Source: Chitinophagaceae bacterium
GTDB lineage: Bacteria > Bacteroidota > Bacteroidia > Chitinophagales > Chitinophagaceae
NCBI GenBank assembly: GCA_016710745.1
Contig: JADJVB010000010.1
Coordinates: forward strand, 248,001 to 312,000
Length of the DNA stretch: 64,000 bases
Direction of reading: 5' to 3'
Below are positions 55,342 to 64,000 of the stretch, one piece after another. The translations under genes and the position numbers were made by a program. Each line of letters opens with the position of its first letter. Position 1 is the first letter of the stretch. The notes beneath the pieces were generated by a model. The model made no database searches. It was not told the DNA's origin and saw nothing but the letters and a program-made list of their open reading frames with translations.

Positions 55342-56471
55342 GATAATATATTTTTTGCATTGGCTGTTGTATCAACGCTTGCGCAAGGTATTTTATTTAA
55401 CAAATAAGAAATATTCTCACGATTATTCAGTCCTTTATAATACCATTTATCGTAATAGCTCAGCAAAATGCGGAAACATTCGGTGTAATTGTCCTGTTCC
55501 AGGAATTGAACCGCGTTTTTTGTTTCCAGGCCACCTAGCCGTTTCTGAATTCGAAGAATCGCCTCTTTTAGCATTCCCTTTTTTTGTTTTCCATATTCGG
55601 CAGTTATATATGTCAGCCTCTCTTCAAAGGGTATATCCACAAAAAACACCAGTGACTGGCGCATGGTTTTCCAAAGCGGCATAGGAATTTGCAGGTTGCC
55701 GATGCGTTGGCTTTCATCTTCGATGTAAATGCAGTTGGCAGTTGGCGGTTGGCAGTCTTCAGTAGGGAGCTCAGCGACACTTGCCGACCGCAAACTGCCA
55801 ACAGCAGACTGAGCCAGCGCCTGTGCTAAGGAATTCTCAAACATCTCTTGCGCCGGTTGTGGAATATTCTCCAATGCACCAAAAGCCGACCCTTTGTGTT
55901 TGGCCAATCCCTCCAGATCAATGATTGTTTTGCCTTGCTTTTCCAGTTCGTGCAGCAGCAGCGTTTTACCGCTACCGGTATAACCTCCGATGATAGTAAA
56001 GTTGTATTCTTTTTCAAACCGGGCCAACACCCATTTACGATACGCTTTGTAACCACCCGTAAGTAAATACACGTTAAAGCCGTACAGATCTAAAAGCCAG
56101 GCTACGGCGGCACTGCGCATACCGCCCCGCCAGCAGTGGATCAATACTGCCCCTCCGCCCCTTGCAGGGGGAACTATATTCTCTGAATCTGCTTTTCCTG
56201 CGTGAAAATCGGCTACTATCTTTTCAGCCTGTTCAACCATTGTTCTCATTTTAGGACCAAAATAGTCCAACCCGGTCTTTATGGCATTTTCACGGCTTTT
56301 TTGTTTATAGGTTGTACCTACTTCTTTTCTTTCGGCATCGCTGAACAGCGGAAAACTGATCGCCGATGGTAAATGGGCATGGGCATATTCGCCGGGGCTG
56401 CGAACATCCAAAACCGGGTGTTGCTTTGCCAGCCCGATAAATTCTTCGATGGTTATTTTTTGTATCGCCAT
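55317..56471 (-). CDS. mnmH: tRNA 2-selenouridine synthase MnmH with two in-frame repeat insertions
   Basis: About 384 residues from ATG 56471 (MAIQKITIEEFIGLA), longer than the usual 345-365. The rhodanese domain has LDVRSPGEYAHAHLPSA and the catalytic loop LIHCWRGGMRS. The P-loop is GGYTGSGKTLLL, followed by DLEGLAKHKGSAFG. It converts 2-thiouridine to 2-selenouridine at the wobble base using selenophosphate from SelD. Two stretches are foreign: ENIVPPARGGGAV, just before the catalytic Cys, encoded by a GC-rich repeat at 56149-56175, and AVGSLRSASVAELPTEDCQP, encoded by an inverted repeat at 55731-55803. Both keep the frame and lie in surface loops of the fold, so the enzyme may still work. 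Confidence 0.9.
   Translation of the reverse strand: MAIQKITIEEFIGLAKQHPVLDVRSPGEYAHAHLPSAISFPLFSDAERKEVGTTYKQKSRENAIKTGLDYFGPKMRTMVEQAEKIVADFHAGKADSENIVPPARGGGAVLIHCWRGGMRSAAVAWLLDLYGFNVYLLTGGYKAYRKWVLARFEKEYNFTIIGGYTGSGKTLLLHELEKQGKTIIDLEGLAKHKGSAFGALENIPQPAQEMFENSLAQALAQSAVGSLRSASVAELPTEDCQPPTANCIYIEDESQRIGNLQIPMPLWKTMRQSLVFFVDIPFEERLTYITAEYGKQKKGMLKEAILRIQKRLGGLETKNAVQFLEQDNYTECFRILLSYYDKWYYKGLNNRENISYLLNKIPCASVDTTANAKNILSCNIVSAF
55731..55803. repeat. Palindromic repeat inside mnmH (second half)
   Basis: GCAGTTGGCAGTTGGCGGTTGGCAG-type sequence at the left pairs with CTTGCCGACCGCAAACTGCCAAC-type sequence at the right, giving a 73-nt inverted repeat. It encodes a loop with no counterpart in typical MnmH, between FENSLAQAL and IYIEDES. 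Confidence 0.7.
56149..56175. repeat. GC-rich repeat inside mnmH (rhodanese domain)
   Basis: CTGCCCCTCCGCCCC followed by TTGCAGGGGGAA forms a short stem and encodes VPPARGGGA just upstream of the catalytic CWRGG loop. It resembles the repeats near 47183, 53983 and 54081. Confidence 0.6.
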
Positions 56472-56546
56472 TATTGTTGTTGTGGGCATTACATGGTAAC
56501 ACTAAGTTACGCAAAGAAAAAAGCCGCCGAAAATTTCAGCGGCTCC

Positions 56547-56585
56547 TTATTAATTATCCATTATCAAATTATCCATTTTCTGACT
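56547..56585. repeat. ATTATCCA-type repeat before rho 3' end
   Basis: TTAATTATCCATTATC, AAATTATCCATTTTC and GACTATCC: the inverted form of the repeat at 41023-41085, lying between mnmH and the rho stop. It is preceded by GCCGCCGAAAATTTCAGCGGC (56523-56543), a stem-loop (GCCGC/GCGGC) with flanking A- and T-rich sequence that may end rho transcription. Confidence 0.5.
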
Positions 56586-58173
56586 ATCCGTTCATACTGG
56601 TCAAAAATTCGGCATTATCCTTGGTTCCCTTCATATTTTTCAACAGTGTGTTGATCGCTTCTTCGGGATTCATATCGGCCATATGCTTACGCAAAACCCA
56701 CATACGCTGGAACGTGTCTTTATCCAACAGCAGGTCATCACGCCTGGTTGATGAGGATACAATATCGATCGCAGGATAAATTCTCCTGTTCGATAATTTA
56801 CGTTCCAGCTGTAATTCCATATTACCGGTTCCTTTAAATTCCTCAAAGATCACCTCATCCATTTTACTACCGGTATCAACCAATGCCGTGGCAATGATGG
56901 TCAGGGATCCGCCATTTTCTATTTTACGTGCGGCTCCAAAAAACTGCTTTGGTTTTTGCATGGCATTGGCTTCAACACCACCACTTAATACTTTACCACT
57001 CGAAGGAGCCACGGTATTATGCGCCCTGGCCAAACGGGTGATCGAATCCAATAAGATCACCACATCGTGTCCGCACTCAACCAAACGCTTGGCTTTTTGC
57101 AATGCCATGGTACTAACGCGTACATGCTTTTCGGCAGGCTCATCAAAAGTAGATGCAATTACTTCCGCCTTTACACTGCGTTCCATGTCGGTAACTTCCT
57201 CAGGCCTTTCATCTACCAGCACGATCATCAGGTAACAATCCGGATGGTTTTCGGCAATGGCATTGGCCAGTTCTTTCAGCAACATGGTTTTACCTGTTTT
57301 GGGTTGCGCCACAATTAATCCACGCTGGCCCTTACCGATGGGGGTAAACAGGTCCATGATACGTGTACTGTAATTATCAGCCTTGGTACACAGGTTTAAT
57401 TTTTCGAATGGAAACAAGGGAGTAAGGTAATCAAATGGTACCCGGTCTCTCACTTCCTCCGGCGATTTACCATTGATGGTTTCTACCTTCAGTAATGCAA
57501 AATATTTTTCACCTTCTTTAGGCGGACGAACACTGCCATAAACCGTATCGCCCGTTTTTAATCCAAATAACTTTATCTGGCTGGGAGATACATAAATATC
57601 ATCGGGCGACGATAAATAGTTATAATCGCTGCTTCTTAAAAACCCATATCCATCGGCCATCATTTCCAACACACCTTCACCCAATATCACACCGTCAAAT
57701 TCGATATTAAAGGCCGGTTGTTTTTGATTATATTGTTTTGAAGGTGTTTTTGCCGATTCTTCATCATCATCTTCTTCCAAATCAATTTCGGCTTCCTGCT
57801 CCTGTTCCAACTCGTCTTTTTCGGCTAACATTTGTGCAATAGCCGCCGGTATGGTACTTTCCTGATCGGTAATGGGTTGTACATCCTCCATATCTTCTTC
57901 CAGCTCCAGCTCCACCGGTTTTTTCTCAGCTTTTTTTGGTTTTACGGCAACAACAGGTTCTGTTACCTCTTTTGCGGCAGGCTTTACAATCCGCTTGCGT
58001 TTTGGCTTTTCGCCATCTTTGGTTTTGTCGGTTGTCATATTAGATTGATTTTCCAGGATCTTATTTATCAGATCCTGCTTAACTAGTTTTTTTGCGTTGG
58101 AGATGTCATATTGCTCAGCAATGTCTTGCAACTCAGGAACGAGCAGGTCGTTCAGTTGTGAAATATCGTACAT
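56584..58173 (-). CDS. rho: Transcription termination factor Rho
   Basis: A 529-residue protein. The N-terminal SAP-like domain (MYDISQLNDLLVPELQDIAEQYDI) is followed by a long acidic and basic insertion of about 120 residues (KPKRKRIVKPAAK, LELEEDMEDVQ, EIDLEEDDDEES) typical of Bacteroidota. The RNA-binding cold-shock-like domain has GVLEMMADGYGFLRSSDYNY. The ATPase has P-loop AQPKTGKTML, Walker B VVILLDSITRLARA, the arginine finger region and the ending RRIYPAIDI. It is a hexameric RNA translocase that ends transcription. The gene is intact. It starts at ATG 58173, 278 bp divergent from asnS. Confidence 0.97.
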   Translation of the reverse strand: MYDISQLNDLLVPELQDIAEQYDISNAKKLVKQDLINKILENQSNMTTDKTKDGEKPKRKRIVKPAAKEVTEPVVAVKPKKAEKKPVELELEEDMEDVQPITDQESTIPAAIAQMLAEKDELEQEQEAEIDLEEDDDEESAKTPSKQYNQKQPAFNIEFDGVILGEGVLEMMADGYGFLRSSDYNYLSSPDDIYVSPSQIKLFGLKTGDTVYGSVRPPKEGEKYFALLKVETINGKSPEEVRDRVPFDYLTPLFPFEKLNLCTKADNYSTRIMDLFTPIGKGQRGLIVAQPKTGKTMLLKELANAIAENHPDCYLMIVLVDERPEEVTDMERSVKAEVIASTFDEPAEKHVRVSTMALQKAKRLVECGHDVVILLDSITRLARAHNTVAPSSGKVLSGGVEANAMQKPKQFFGAARKIENGGSLTIIATALVDTGSKMDEVIFEEFKGTGNMELQLERKLSNRRIYPAIDIVSSSTRRDDLLLDKDTFQRMWVLRKHMADMNPEEAINTLLKNMKGTKDNAEFLTSMNG

Positions 58174-58347
58174 AAAAATGAAAAATGATTTTCTTCAAAA
58201 ATCCCGTCTTAAATCTGAAATAGTGATTGAGAATTAATATTGATGGATTTGAATCGCCGATAAAGTTTTAGTTTGAAAGTTCCTTCTCAGTCCGATTCAG
58301 AAGCAATATTACGGTGTTTTTTTAGAAAAAAGGAATTTTTTTGTGAC

Positions 58348-58419
58348 AGAACACGGATAACAGCGACTGAATCGGTAAATACGGACGAAAATCGGTTTCA
58401 GCGGTGTCATCCGTGTTCT
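58348..58419. repeat. Palindromic repeat with AGAACACGGAT arms upstream of asnS
   Basis: AGAACACGGATAACAGCG (from 58348) is matched by an imperfect inverted copy, GCGGTGTCATCCGTGTTCT (to 58419). The loop carries ATCGGTAAATACGGACGAAAATCGG. It lies 33 bp before asnS, so it may affect its leader mRNA. Confidence 0.6.
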
Positions 58420-58451
58420 ATTCCTATCTTTGCAGCCAATTTAAAATTTAT

Positions 58452-59894
58452 ATGTTCAACAACAGAATCAGGATTAAAGATCTGCTGGCCACTGATAAAG
58501 TTAACTACAGTGCTACAGTGATGGGATGGGTGCGTACCTTTCGCAACAACCAGTTTATTGCCCTCAATGATGGCAGTACCATTAATAATATACAAATAGT
58601 TGCCACATTGGGCGAGTTTGATGAGGCCCTGTTAAAGCGCCTCACCACCGGCGCTTGTATCAAGGCTACAGGCGAAGTGATCCCTTCCCTTGGAAAGGGA
58701 CAAAAAGTTGAGCTAAAAGCAACATCAATAGAAATATTGGGCGATAGTGATGCGGAAACTTTTCCCATGCAGCCCAAAAAACACAGCCTGGAATTTTTGC
58801 GGGAAAATGCACATATGCGTTTCCGCACCAATACATTTGGTTCGGTATTTCGGGTGCGTCATACCCTGGCATTTGCCGTTCATCATTTTTTTAATGATAA
58901 GGGGTTTCTATACCTGCATACGCCCATCATCACGGCCAGCGATGCCGAAGGCGCCGGCGAAATGTTTAAAGTAACCACATTGCCACTGGATGGTACTGCC
59001 CCAACAAATGAAGATGGTTCTATCAATTTTAAGGAAGATTTTTTTGGGAGAAGTACCAACCTCACTGTAAGCGGGCAACTGGAAGGAGAACTGGCCGCCA
59101 TGGCCTTTAGTGATATCTATACTTTTGGGCCAACCTTCAGGGCCGAAAACAGCAATACCACACGTCACCTGGCCGAGTTTTGGATGATAGAGCCGGAGAT
59201 GGCTTTTTATGACCTGGAAGACAATGCCAACCTCGCCGAGGAATTCATCAAGTATATTATCAGGTATGCCATGGATAATAATGCCGACGATCTTGAATTC
59301 CTGAATCAGCGACTCGCCGATGAAGAAAAACAAAAACCACAAACCGAGCGGAGTGAAATGGGGCTACTCGAAAAACTGAATTTTGTCGTTGATAATGATT
59401 TTGAACGGTTAACCTATACCGAAGCTATTGACATTTTAAAGAACAGCAATCATAACAAGAAAAAGAAATTTCAATATTTAATTGAAGATTGGGGAACCGA
59501 TCTGCAGAGTGAACACGAACGCTATCTTGTTGAAAAACATTTTAAAAAACCGGTAATACTTACTGATTATCCGAAGGAGATTAAGAGTTTTTACATGCGT
59601 CAGAATGATGACGGAAAAACCGTGGCCGCCATGGATATTTTAGCGCCGGGTATTGGCGAAATTGTTGGTGGCAGCCAACGGGAAGAGCGTTTGGATAAAC
59701 TCACTCAACGAATGAAAGAAATGCATGTGCCCGCCGATGAACTTTGGTGGTACCTGGATACAAGAAAATTCGGCGCTTGTCCGCATGCTGGCTTTGGGCT
59801 AGGTTTTGAGCGCCTGGTGCAGTTTGTTACAGGTATGGGAAATATCCGCGACGTGATCCCTTTTCCGAGGTATCCCAAGAGTGCGGAGTTTTAA
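58452..59894 (+). CDS. asnS: Asparaginyl-tRNA synthetase
   Basis: About 480 residues from ATG 58452 (MFNNRIRIKDLLATDKVNYSATVMGWVRTF); the upstream frame is not family-like. The N-terminal OB-fold anticodon-binding domain ends near residue 110. The class II motifs are FMR-type HFFNDKGFLYLHTPII, motif 2 GPTFRAENSNTTRHLAEFWMIEPE, and motif 3 GFGLGFERLVQFVTG. Blocks such as TVSGQLEGELAAMAFSDIYTFGP separate AsnS from AspS. It charges tRNA-Asn with asparagine. The gene is intact and ends 26 bp before a clear terminator. Confidence 0.96.
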   Translation: MFNNRIRIKDLLATDKVNYSATVMGWVRTFRNNQFIALNDGSTINNIQIVATLGEFDEALLKRLTTGACIKATGEVIPSLGKGQKVELKATSIEILGDSDAETFPMQPKKHSLEFLRENAHMRFRTNTFGSVFRVRHTLAFAVHHFFNDKGFLYLHTPIITASDAEGAGEMFKVTTLPLDGTAPTNEDGSINFKEDFFGRSTNLTVSGQLEGELAAMAFSDIYTFGPTFRAENSNTTRHLAEFWMIEPEMAFYDLEDNANLAEEFIKYIIRYAMDNNADDLEFLNQRLADEEKQKPQTERSEMGLLEKLNFVVDNDFERLTYTEAIDILKNSNHNKKKKFQYLIEDWGTDLQSEHERYLVEKHFKKPVILTDYPKEIKSFYMRQNDDGKTVAAMDILAPGIGEIVGGSQREERLDKLTQRMKEMHVPADELWWYLDTRKFGACPHAGFGLGFERLVQFVTGMGNIRDVIPFPRYPKSAEF

Positions 59895-59919
59895 AAAGAT
59901 CAAATCATTTGATATTAAA

Positions 59920-59948
59920 AACCGGGGCGTTTACCCCGGTTTTTTTTG
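59920..59948 (+). terminator. asnS terminator
   Basis: ACCGGGG (59921-59927) pairs with CCCCGGT (59934-59940) across a 6-base loop and is followed by a run of eight T. Confidence 0.9.
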
Positions 59949-59998
59949 GTTACCTGATCAATTTAGTGCTTACCTTGGGGCTTCAATTAAACCCATCC

Positions 59999-60829
59999 AT
60001 GGCCGTGTACCTGAACAACCGGTTTTTAGAAAATGAAAATGCGTTGCTGCATGTTTCGGACCTCTCCATGCAAAGAGGATATGCCATCTTCGATTTTTTC
60101 AGAACGGTTAATGGCATTCCGTTATTCTTACCCGATCACCTGGATCGTTTTTTTGCCTCGGCCGGGGCTATGTATTTACCGGTAAAACAAAGCCGCGAAG
60201 AACTCGCATCTATTATCATTGAACTCATCAAAAGAACCCCTATTCCGGAGGCAGGTATTCGTATGATGTTAACCGGGGGCTATTCAGCGGATCATTTTCA
60301 ACCTGCCGAACCCAACCTGCTGATCACCTGCAACCCGATCAGGATGTTTGACAGGAGCGATTTTGAAAAAGGGTTTTCAATCATTACCTACGAACACCAG
60401 CGCAACCTGCCACATATCAAAAGCATTAACTACCAAATGGGTGTTTGGTTATTACCCGAGCTAAAAAAACAACAGGCTGATGAAGTTTTGTATTACAACA
60501 ACAATATCATCACCGAATTTCCACGCAGCAATATTTTTATCGTTACGCCCCAAAACAAACTGGTTACACCCAAACGGAATATGTTGATGGGTGTAACCAG
60601 GAAACATGTTTTGACATTGGCTGCGGATATTTTGCCTGCCGAAGAAAGGGATATCAGCCTGGATGAATTGTTGCAATCCCGTGAAGTGATGCTGACCAGC
60701 ACCACCAAAAGAATCGTACCTGTTTTAAAAATAAATAACCGGCATATTGGTGATGGCAAGCCGGGTAAAATAACCACCATCCTTTATGAAAAACTAATAG
60801 CTGCCGAAGCGGCTTTAGGTGTGCATTAA
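59999..60829 (+). CDS. Class IV aminotransferase (branched-chain/D-amino-acid type)
   Basis: 276 residues from ATG 59999 (MAVYLNNRFLENENALLHVSD); the longer frame begins inside the asnS terminator. PLP Lys141 is in HIKSINY, with RGYAIFDFFRTVNG near the start and the phosphate-binding end VMLTSTTKRIVPV. This fold covers branched-chain aminotransferases, D-amino-acid transaminase and aminodeoxychorismate lyase. The sequence does not decide between them by eye, so no gene symbol is given. Its 3' end overlaps by 15 bp the end of the convergent nhaD gene. Confidence 0.88.
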   Translation: MAVYLNNRFLENENALLHVSDLSMQRGYAIFDFFRTVNGIPLFLPDHLDRFFASAGAMYLPVKQSREELASIIIELIKRTPIPEAGIRMMLTGGYSADHFQPAEPNLLITCNPIRMFDRSDFEKGFSIITYEHQRNLPHIKSINYQMGVWLLPELKKQQADEVLYYNNNIITEFPRSNIFIVTPQNKLVTPKRNMLMGVTRKHVLTLAADILPAEERDISLDELLQSREVMLTSTTKRIVPVLKINNRHIGDGKPGKITTILYEKLIAAEAALGVH

Positions 60830-62102
60830 CATGTGCTGTACTATAAAAACAGCGGCGCCGGCAAAATATCCTATTAATGCGAGCCAGGCTATCCGTTTCG
60901 CATACCAGATAAATTCGATCTTTTCAATTCCCATCGCAGCTACACCGGCTGCCGAGCCAATGATCAATGCACTACCTCCGGTGCCCGCACAGTAAGCTAA
61001 AAACTCCCAAAAAAAATGGCCGGTAGGGAATTCGGTTAAGGGATACATGCCCTGGGCTGCAGCAACCAGGGGAACGTTGTCGACCACTGAGGAAAGCAAA
61101 CCAATCGACATGGTGATCACCGAAATATTGCCGATTTTTTCATTCATCAACCTGGCCAGGTCGGTTAAAATGCCCGTTGCCTGCAAGGCGCCAATGCTTA
61201 ACAGAATACCTAAAAAGAAAAGTACACTGGGTGTATCAATTTTTCGTAAGGCGTGATTAACCGATAATAGTCCCTTTTCCTGTTCATCTCTTTCGCTGTG
61301 GATCAGTTCGGTAATCACCCACATCAAACCCAGTCCAAATAAAATACCCATATAAGGCGGCAGGTGCGTTACCGTTTTAAATACCGGTACAAATAACAAA
61401 CTGCCAACGCCCAAAATAAATACCAGGTTTCTTTTAGACTCGCTGGTATTAAAATTAATATTCTCTTCAAGCATCGCCTTCAACCAGTTTCAGTTTACCC
61501 TTCATTTTCCAGGCAATTAATGCCGCGGGTATAACCATACTTACCAGGCTGGGCACCAGTGTTTGAACAATAATTGAAGCTGCTGTAATCTGGCCACCGA
61601 GCCACAACATGGTTGTTGTAACATCACCAATCGGCGACCAGGCGCCACCCGAGTTGGCGGCAATAACCACCAGGCCGGCAAACATCAACCGTTCTTCCTT
61701 GTCGGCAATAATTTTACGCAGCAATGAAACCAATACGATAGTCGTGGTAAGATTATCCATAACAGCGGATAAAAAGAAAGTTATAAAAGCAACCAACCAT
61801 ACTAATTTTCGTTTGTCGGTGGTCTTTATCCTGCTGGTAATAATGTGAAATCCGTCATGGGCATCTATCAGTTCAACGATCGTCATGGCGCCCATCAAAA
61901 AAAACAGAATCCCCGATACTTCGCCCAGGTGGCCTGTCAGGTATTCTGAAGCTTCATGGCCATCTTTGGCAAAAAGCGCATATATCGACCAACAAACAGC
62001 AGCGGTGATCAAAGCTGTAGCGGCTTTATTTATTTTGATCGGATGCTCCAGCGCGATGGCAGTGTATCCCAAAATAAAAACAATACATATCGCAGTTATC
62101 AT
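60815..62102 (-). CDS. nhaD: NhaD-family sodium:proton antiporter (frameshifted)
   Basis: About 429 residues and 11-12 membrane segments once joined. Typical blocks are SGILFFLMGAMTIVELIDAHDGF, ITFFLSAVMDNLTTTIVLV, VVIAANSGGAWSPIGDVTTTMLW in the first part, and LLSSVVDNVPLVAAAQGMYPL, AGTGGSALIIGSAAGVAAMGIEKIEF in the second. It expels Na+ in exchange for H+. The two parts overlap by 17 bp near 61467-61483, and removing one base joins KGKLKLVEGD to LEENINFNTSESKRNLVF. This is one of three frameshifts in the right half of the window. Confidence 0.9.
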
Positions 62103-62228
62103 GACCGTGTTTTATGATTAATCAAATGTAGGGACAAAATGTACCGGTTTTATTTTGCAAATCCGATAATTAATTGGTGTCTTTTTTTTATCCCATAACG
62201 GGAATTTGTAAATGCCCGTATTTATTTG

Positions 62229-63302
62229 TCATTTTAAATAACGTTTCATTTCATTTACCAGGCCCTCTTCTTTCAGATCCTGGCCCAACTCCCAAAACAT
62301 GATGCCCCCCAGTTTTTTGCGCCGGATGAACGTAGTTTTTTTTCTTATAGATCTTTTATCATCAAAGGTGGCAAACCACTTATTAGCCGTATTGTATTGA
62401 TAGGGCGCTTTTGCTTTACGGTCCCAATGATACCTAAAGCCCGATGTATCGCTAAAATAATTCTTAAAATCCGAAAAGGCCACGCCTCTTTTAAATCTTC
62501 CGGCTTGATAAAGGCCATTGTTTGTGTCTGGCACATTTTCCCAAACCCTTGCATACATAGCGGCTCCAATAATGAGTTTGTTTGCGGGCATTTTTTTATC
62601 CAACAACCAGTTCACACATTTACTGGTTGACTCCTGACCCGGCATATAATCATGAAGTGGCGTATGGTGGCCGGTTACCGTGGCATAGCCTCCAACCAGA
62701 TCATAGGTCATCAGGTTTACAAAATCAACTAACGGCATCACCTTATCCCAATCAATGGATTGCTCCAGGTATTTTACAAATCCTCCCGCAGCAAAAGTGA
62801 GGAGATAATCTTTGCCCATTTCAGTACGCAGGGATTTAACCAATTCGGTAAAATTATTTTTATCGGCAGCTGTATAGGTGTGGCCCGGAAAACCCTCAAT
62901 AGCCGGGTATTCCCAATCCAGGTCAAGCCCATCGATGCCGTATTGCTTAAAAAGGGCAACTGTTGTCCTGGCAAAATTTATCCGGTGTTCTTCAATTGCA
63001 AAAAGATCGCTGCAGGGAGCACAACCACTCCAGCCGCCAATGGATACCATGATCTTTAACCACGGATATTCTTTTTTCAGTTCCACCAACTGCTTCAAAC
63101 TATTCTCTTGATTTTCGTTATGAAAAGTGAGTGTATCCTGTTTAATTTTAAGAAAACTGAAAATAATATGTGTTAGTTTTTCAACATGCCATTTTTTAAT
63201 GGCTTCGCCGTTACCGGTATAATAGGCAATGATTTTGTATGGCTTTTGTGCCGAAAGAGAAAGAGAAGAAATCAGAAAAAAAGAGAGAAGGAGTTTTTTC
63301 AT
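62229..63302 (-). CDS. Exported GH18-family chitinase-like glycoside hydrolase
   Basis: About 357 residues from ATG 63302. It has a signal peptide (LLLSFFLISSLSLSA), then a single GH18 barrel. The catalytic motif is DGLDLDWEYP: Asp124, Asp127, Asp129 and Glu131, complete. SIGGW precedes it, and FVNLMTYDLVGGY and MYARVWE give the other substrate-site residues. These enzymes cut chitin or related N-acetylglucosamine polymers. There is no carbohydrate-binding module and no secretion tail, so it is probably periplasmic or surface-held. Two Cys pairs (GCAPC) may form a disulfide. Confidence 0.92.
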   Translation of the reverse strand: MKKLLLSFFLISSLSLSAQKPYKIIAYYTGNGEAIKKWHVEKLTHIIFSFLKIKQDTLTFHNENQENSLKQLVELKKEYPWLKIMVSIGGWSGCAPCSDLFAIEEHRINFARTTVALFKQYGIDGLDLDWEYPAIEGFPGHTYTAADKNNFTELVKSLRTEMGKDYLLTFAAGGFVKYLEQSIDWDKVMPLVDFVNLMTYDLVGGYATVTGHHTPLHDYMPGQESTSKCVNWLLDKKMPANKLIIGAAMYARVWENVPDTNNGLYQAGRFKRGVAFSDFKNYFSDTSGFRYHWDRKAKAPYQYNTANKWFATFDDKRSIRKKTTFIRRKKLGGIMFWELGQDLKEEGLVNEMKRYLK

Positions 63303-63405
63303 GAGATTGAAGTTAGCCGATTTCGGCTTTCCGTTTGTTTTTAACAACTGAATACAAACATAAGTAACCCGGGTTTGTTATATTTATAACCAATAAATAA
63401 AAATT

Positions 63406-64000
63406 ATGCAGGCAAAATACGTTTTATGTTTAACCGGTATGCTCATTTCGGTATACGCAATTGGGTGCAACAGTAATTCAACAACTTTTTACGGTAGCCA
63501 GGGCGACACTTCCAAATTGCCACCGGTAGAGACAAAAAAAGCAAATACAGATTATAAACCGGCATTTGATGGCCAAACCAGAATTGCGGGCGTAAAAACC
63601 AAAACCCCGTACAAAGTTGAAAAGATCAACAACGACCTCGGACGGCCCTGGGCCATTATTGTGCTACCCGATAACCGTTTGCTGATAACCGAAAAAAAAG
63701 GGTATATGCAGATCCTTAGTGCTGATGGAAAGGTTGAAAAAAAAATTACCGGTTTTCCTGAAGTGGAAGATGGTGGACAAGGTGGTTTGCTTGATGTGGC
63801 ATTAGATCCTGATTTCAAAACCAATCAAATGATATACTGGTCATTTGCTGAAGCCTATGAGCCCGGCAATTTGATGGCCGTGGCCAAGGGTCGTTTAGAT
63901 GAACCCTCTTCAACCATTCAAAATCCGGTTGTTATTTTCAGGGCCACACCGGCGTTGAGCAGTCCTTTACATTTCGGTTCCAGGTTATTGTTCGATAAAG
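63406..64000 (+). CDS. PQQ-type soluble sugar dehydrogenase, lipoprotein (partial)
   Basis: The gene runs off the right edge. ATG 63406 opens MQAKYVLCLTGMLISVYAIGC with a lipobox (AIGC). Then a linker follows and LGRPWAIIVLPDNRLLITEKKGYMQIL, DGGQGGLLDVALDPDF, SSPLHFGSRLLF, the start of a six-bladed glucose/sorbosone dehydrogenase propeller. The family oxidises sugars with PQQ or acts as an aldose sugar dehydrogenase. The PQQ- and calcium-binding residues are further downstream and not visible. It is divergent from the chitinase gene by 103 bp. Confidence 0.88.
   Translation, partial: MQAKYVLCLTGMLISVYAIGCNSNSTTFYGSQGDTSKLPPVETKKANTDYKPAFDGQTRIAGVKTKTPYKVEKINNDLGRPWAIIVLPDNRLLITEKKGYMQILSADGKVEKKITGFPEVEDGGQGGLLDVALDPDFKTNQMIYWSFAEAYEPGNLMAVAKGRLDEPSSTIQNPVVIFRATPALSSPLHFGSRLLFDK

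Noticed and set aside
1..64000. tRNA or rRNA genes
   Set aside because: No cloverleaf with a GTTCRA arm and no rRNA-like sequence was found in the intergenic regions by eye.

Overview
The window comes from a member of the Bacteroidota, most likely the Chitinophagaceae or a close relative. The main reasons are the futalosine-pathway gene mqnC, an IPExxxVDY-family protein, CRTAC1-type VCBS proteins, TPR histidine kinases, a GH18 chitinase, and promoters of the Bacteroidota form TTG-N20-TAnnTTTG. Genus cannot be decided from this sequence.

Layout. 1-4582: chromosomal genes, mostly on the minus strand (VWA protein end, phage-holin-family membrane protein, two M16 peptidase paralogues, a two-lobed aspartyl protease with PDZ). 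About 4583-19776: an integrated, visibly AT-richer element. It carries a large serine recombinase, an ssb-like gene, a ubiquitin-like conjugation operon (multi-ubiquitin protein, DUF6791 E2-like protein, ThiF/E1-like enzyme, DUF6527 protein) divergent from an XRE/ImmA-IrrE pair, a dCTP deaminase/HExxH peptidase/small-protein operon divergent from a small HTH gene with three 30-bp iterons, a GC-richer stretch that looks like a large structured RNA, an ArdC-like antirestriction protein, and a four-gene glycosyltransferase/MFS/methyltransferase cluster. It separates the divergent aspartyl-protease and mqnC genes. 19777-28140: mqnC, DUF3817 protein, vanadium-haloperoxidase-like protein, CRTAC1-type VCBS protein, MOSC protein and small ORFs. 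28145-64000: ordinary chromosome (SNF2 helicase, unknown exported proteins, two-component system, comB, gcvT, PspC/PadR, feoB, M28 peptidase, selD and mnmH, rho, asnS, class IV aminotransferase, nhaD, chitinase, start of a PQQ-type sugar dehydrogenase).

How genes work together. In the multi-ubiquitin operon the reading frames overlap, and one dyad overlaps the -33 elements of both divergent promoters, so the XRE/ImmA pair probably controls the conjugation genes. SelD and MnmH form a selenium route to 2-selenouridine in tRNA. MnmH carries two in-frame repeat insertions, and SelD carries one between its start codon and its active site. PadR is adjacent to the PspC envelope-stress gene it probably regulates.

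Sequence quality. Many genes in 1-27.4 kb are broken by single-base shifts, mostly in homopolymers, and read through cleanly when one base is restored. From 28 to 64 kb I see only three. I read most of them as assembly errors and give the reconstructed gene spans. Two in-frame stop codons, in the ssb-like gene and the multi-ubiquitin gene, are of a different kind and need checking.
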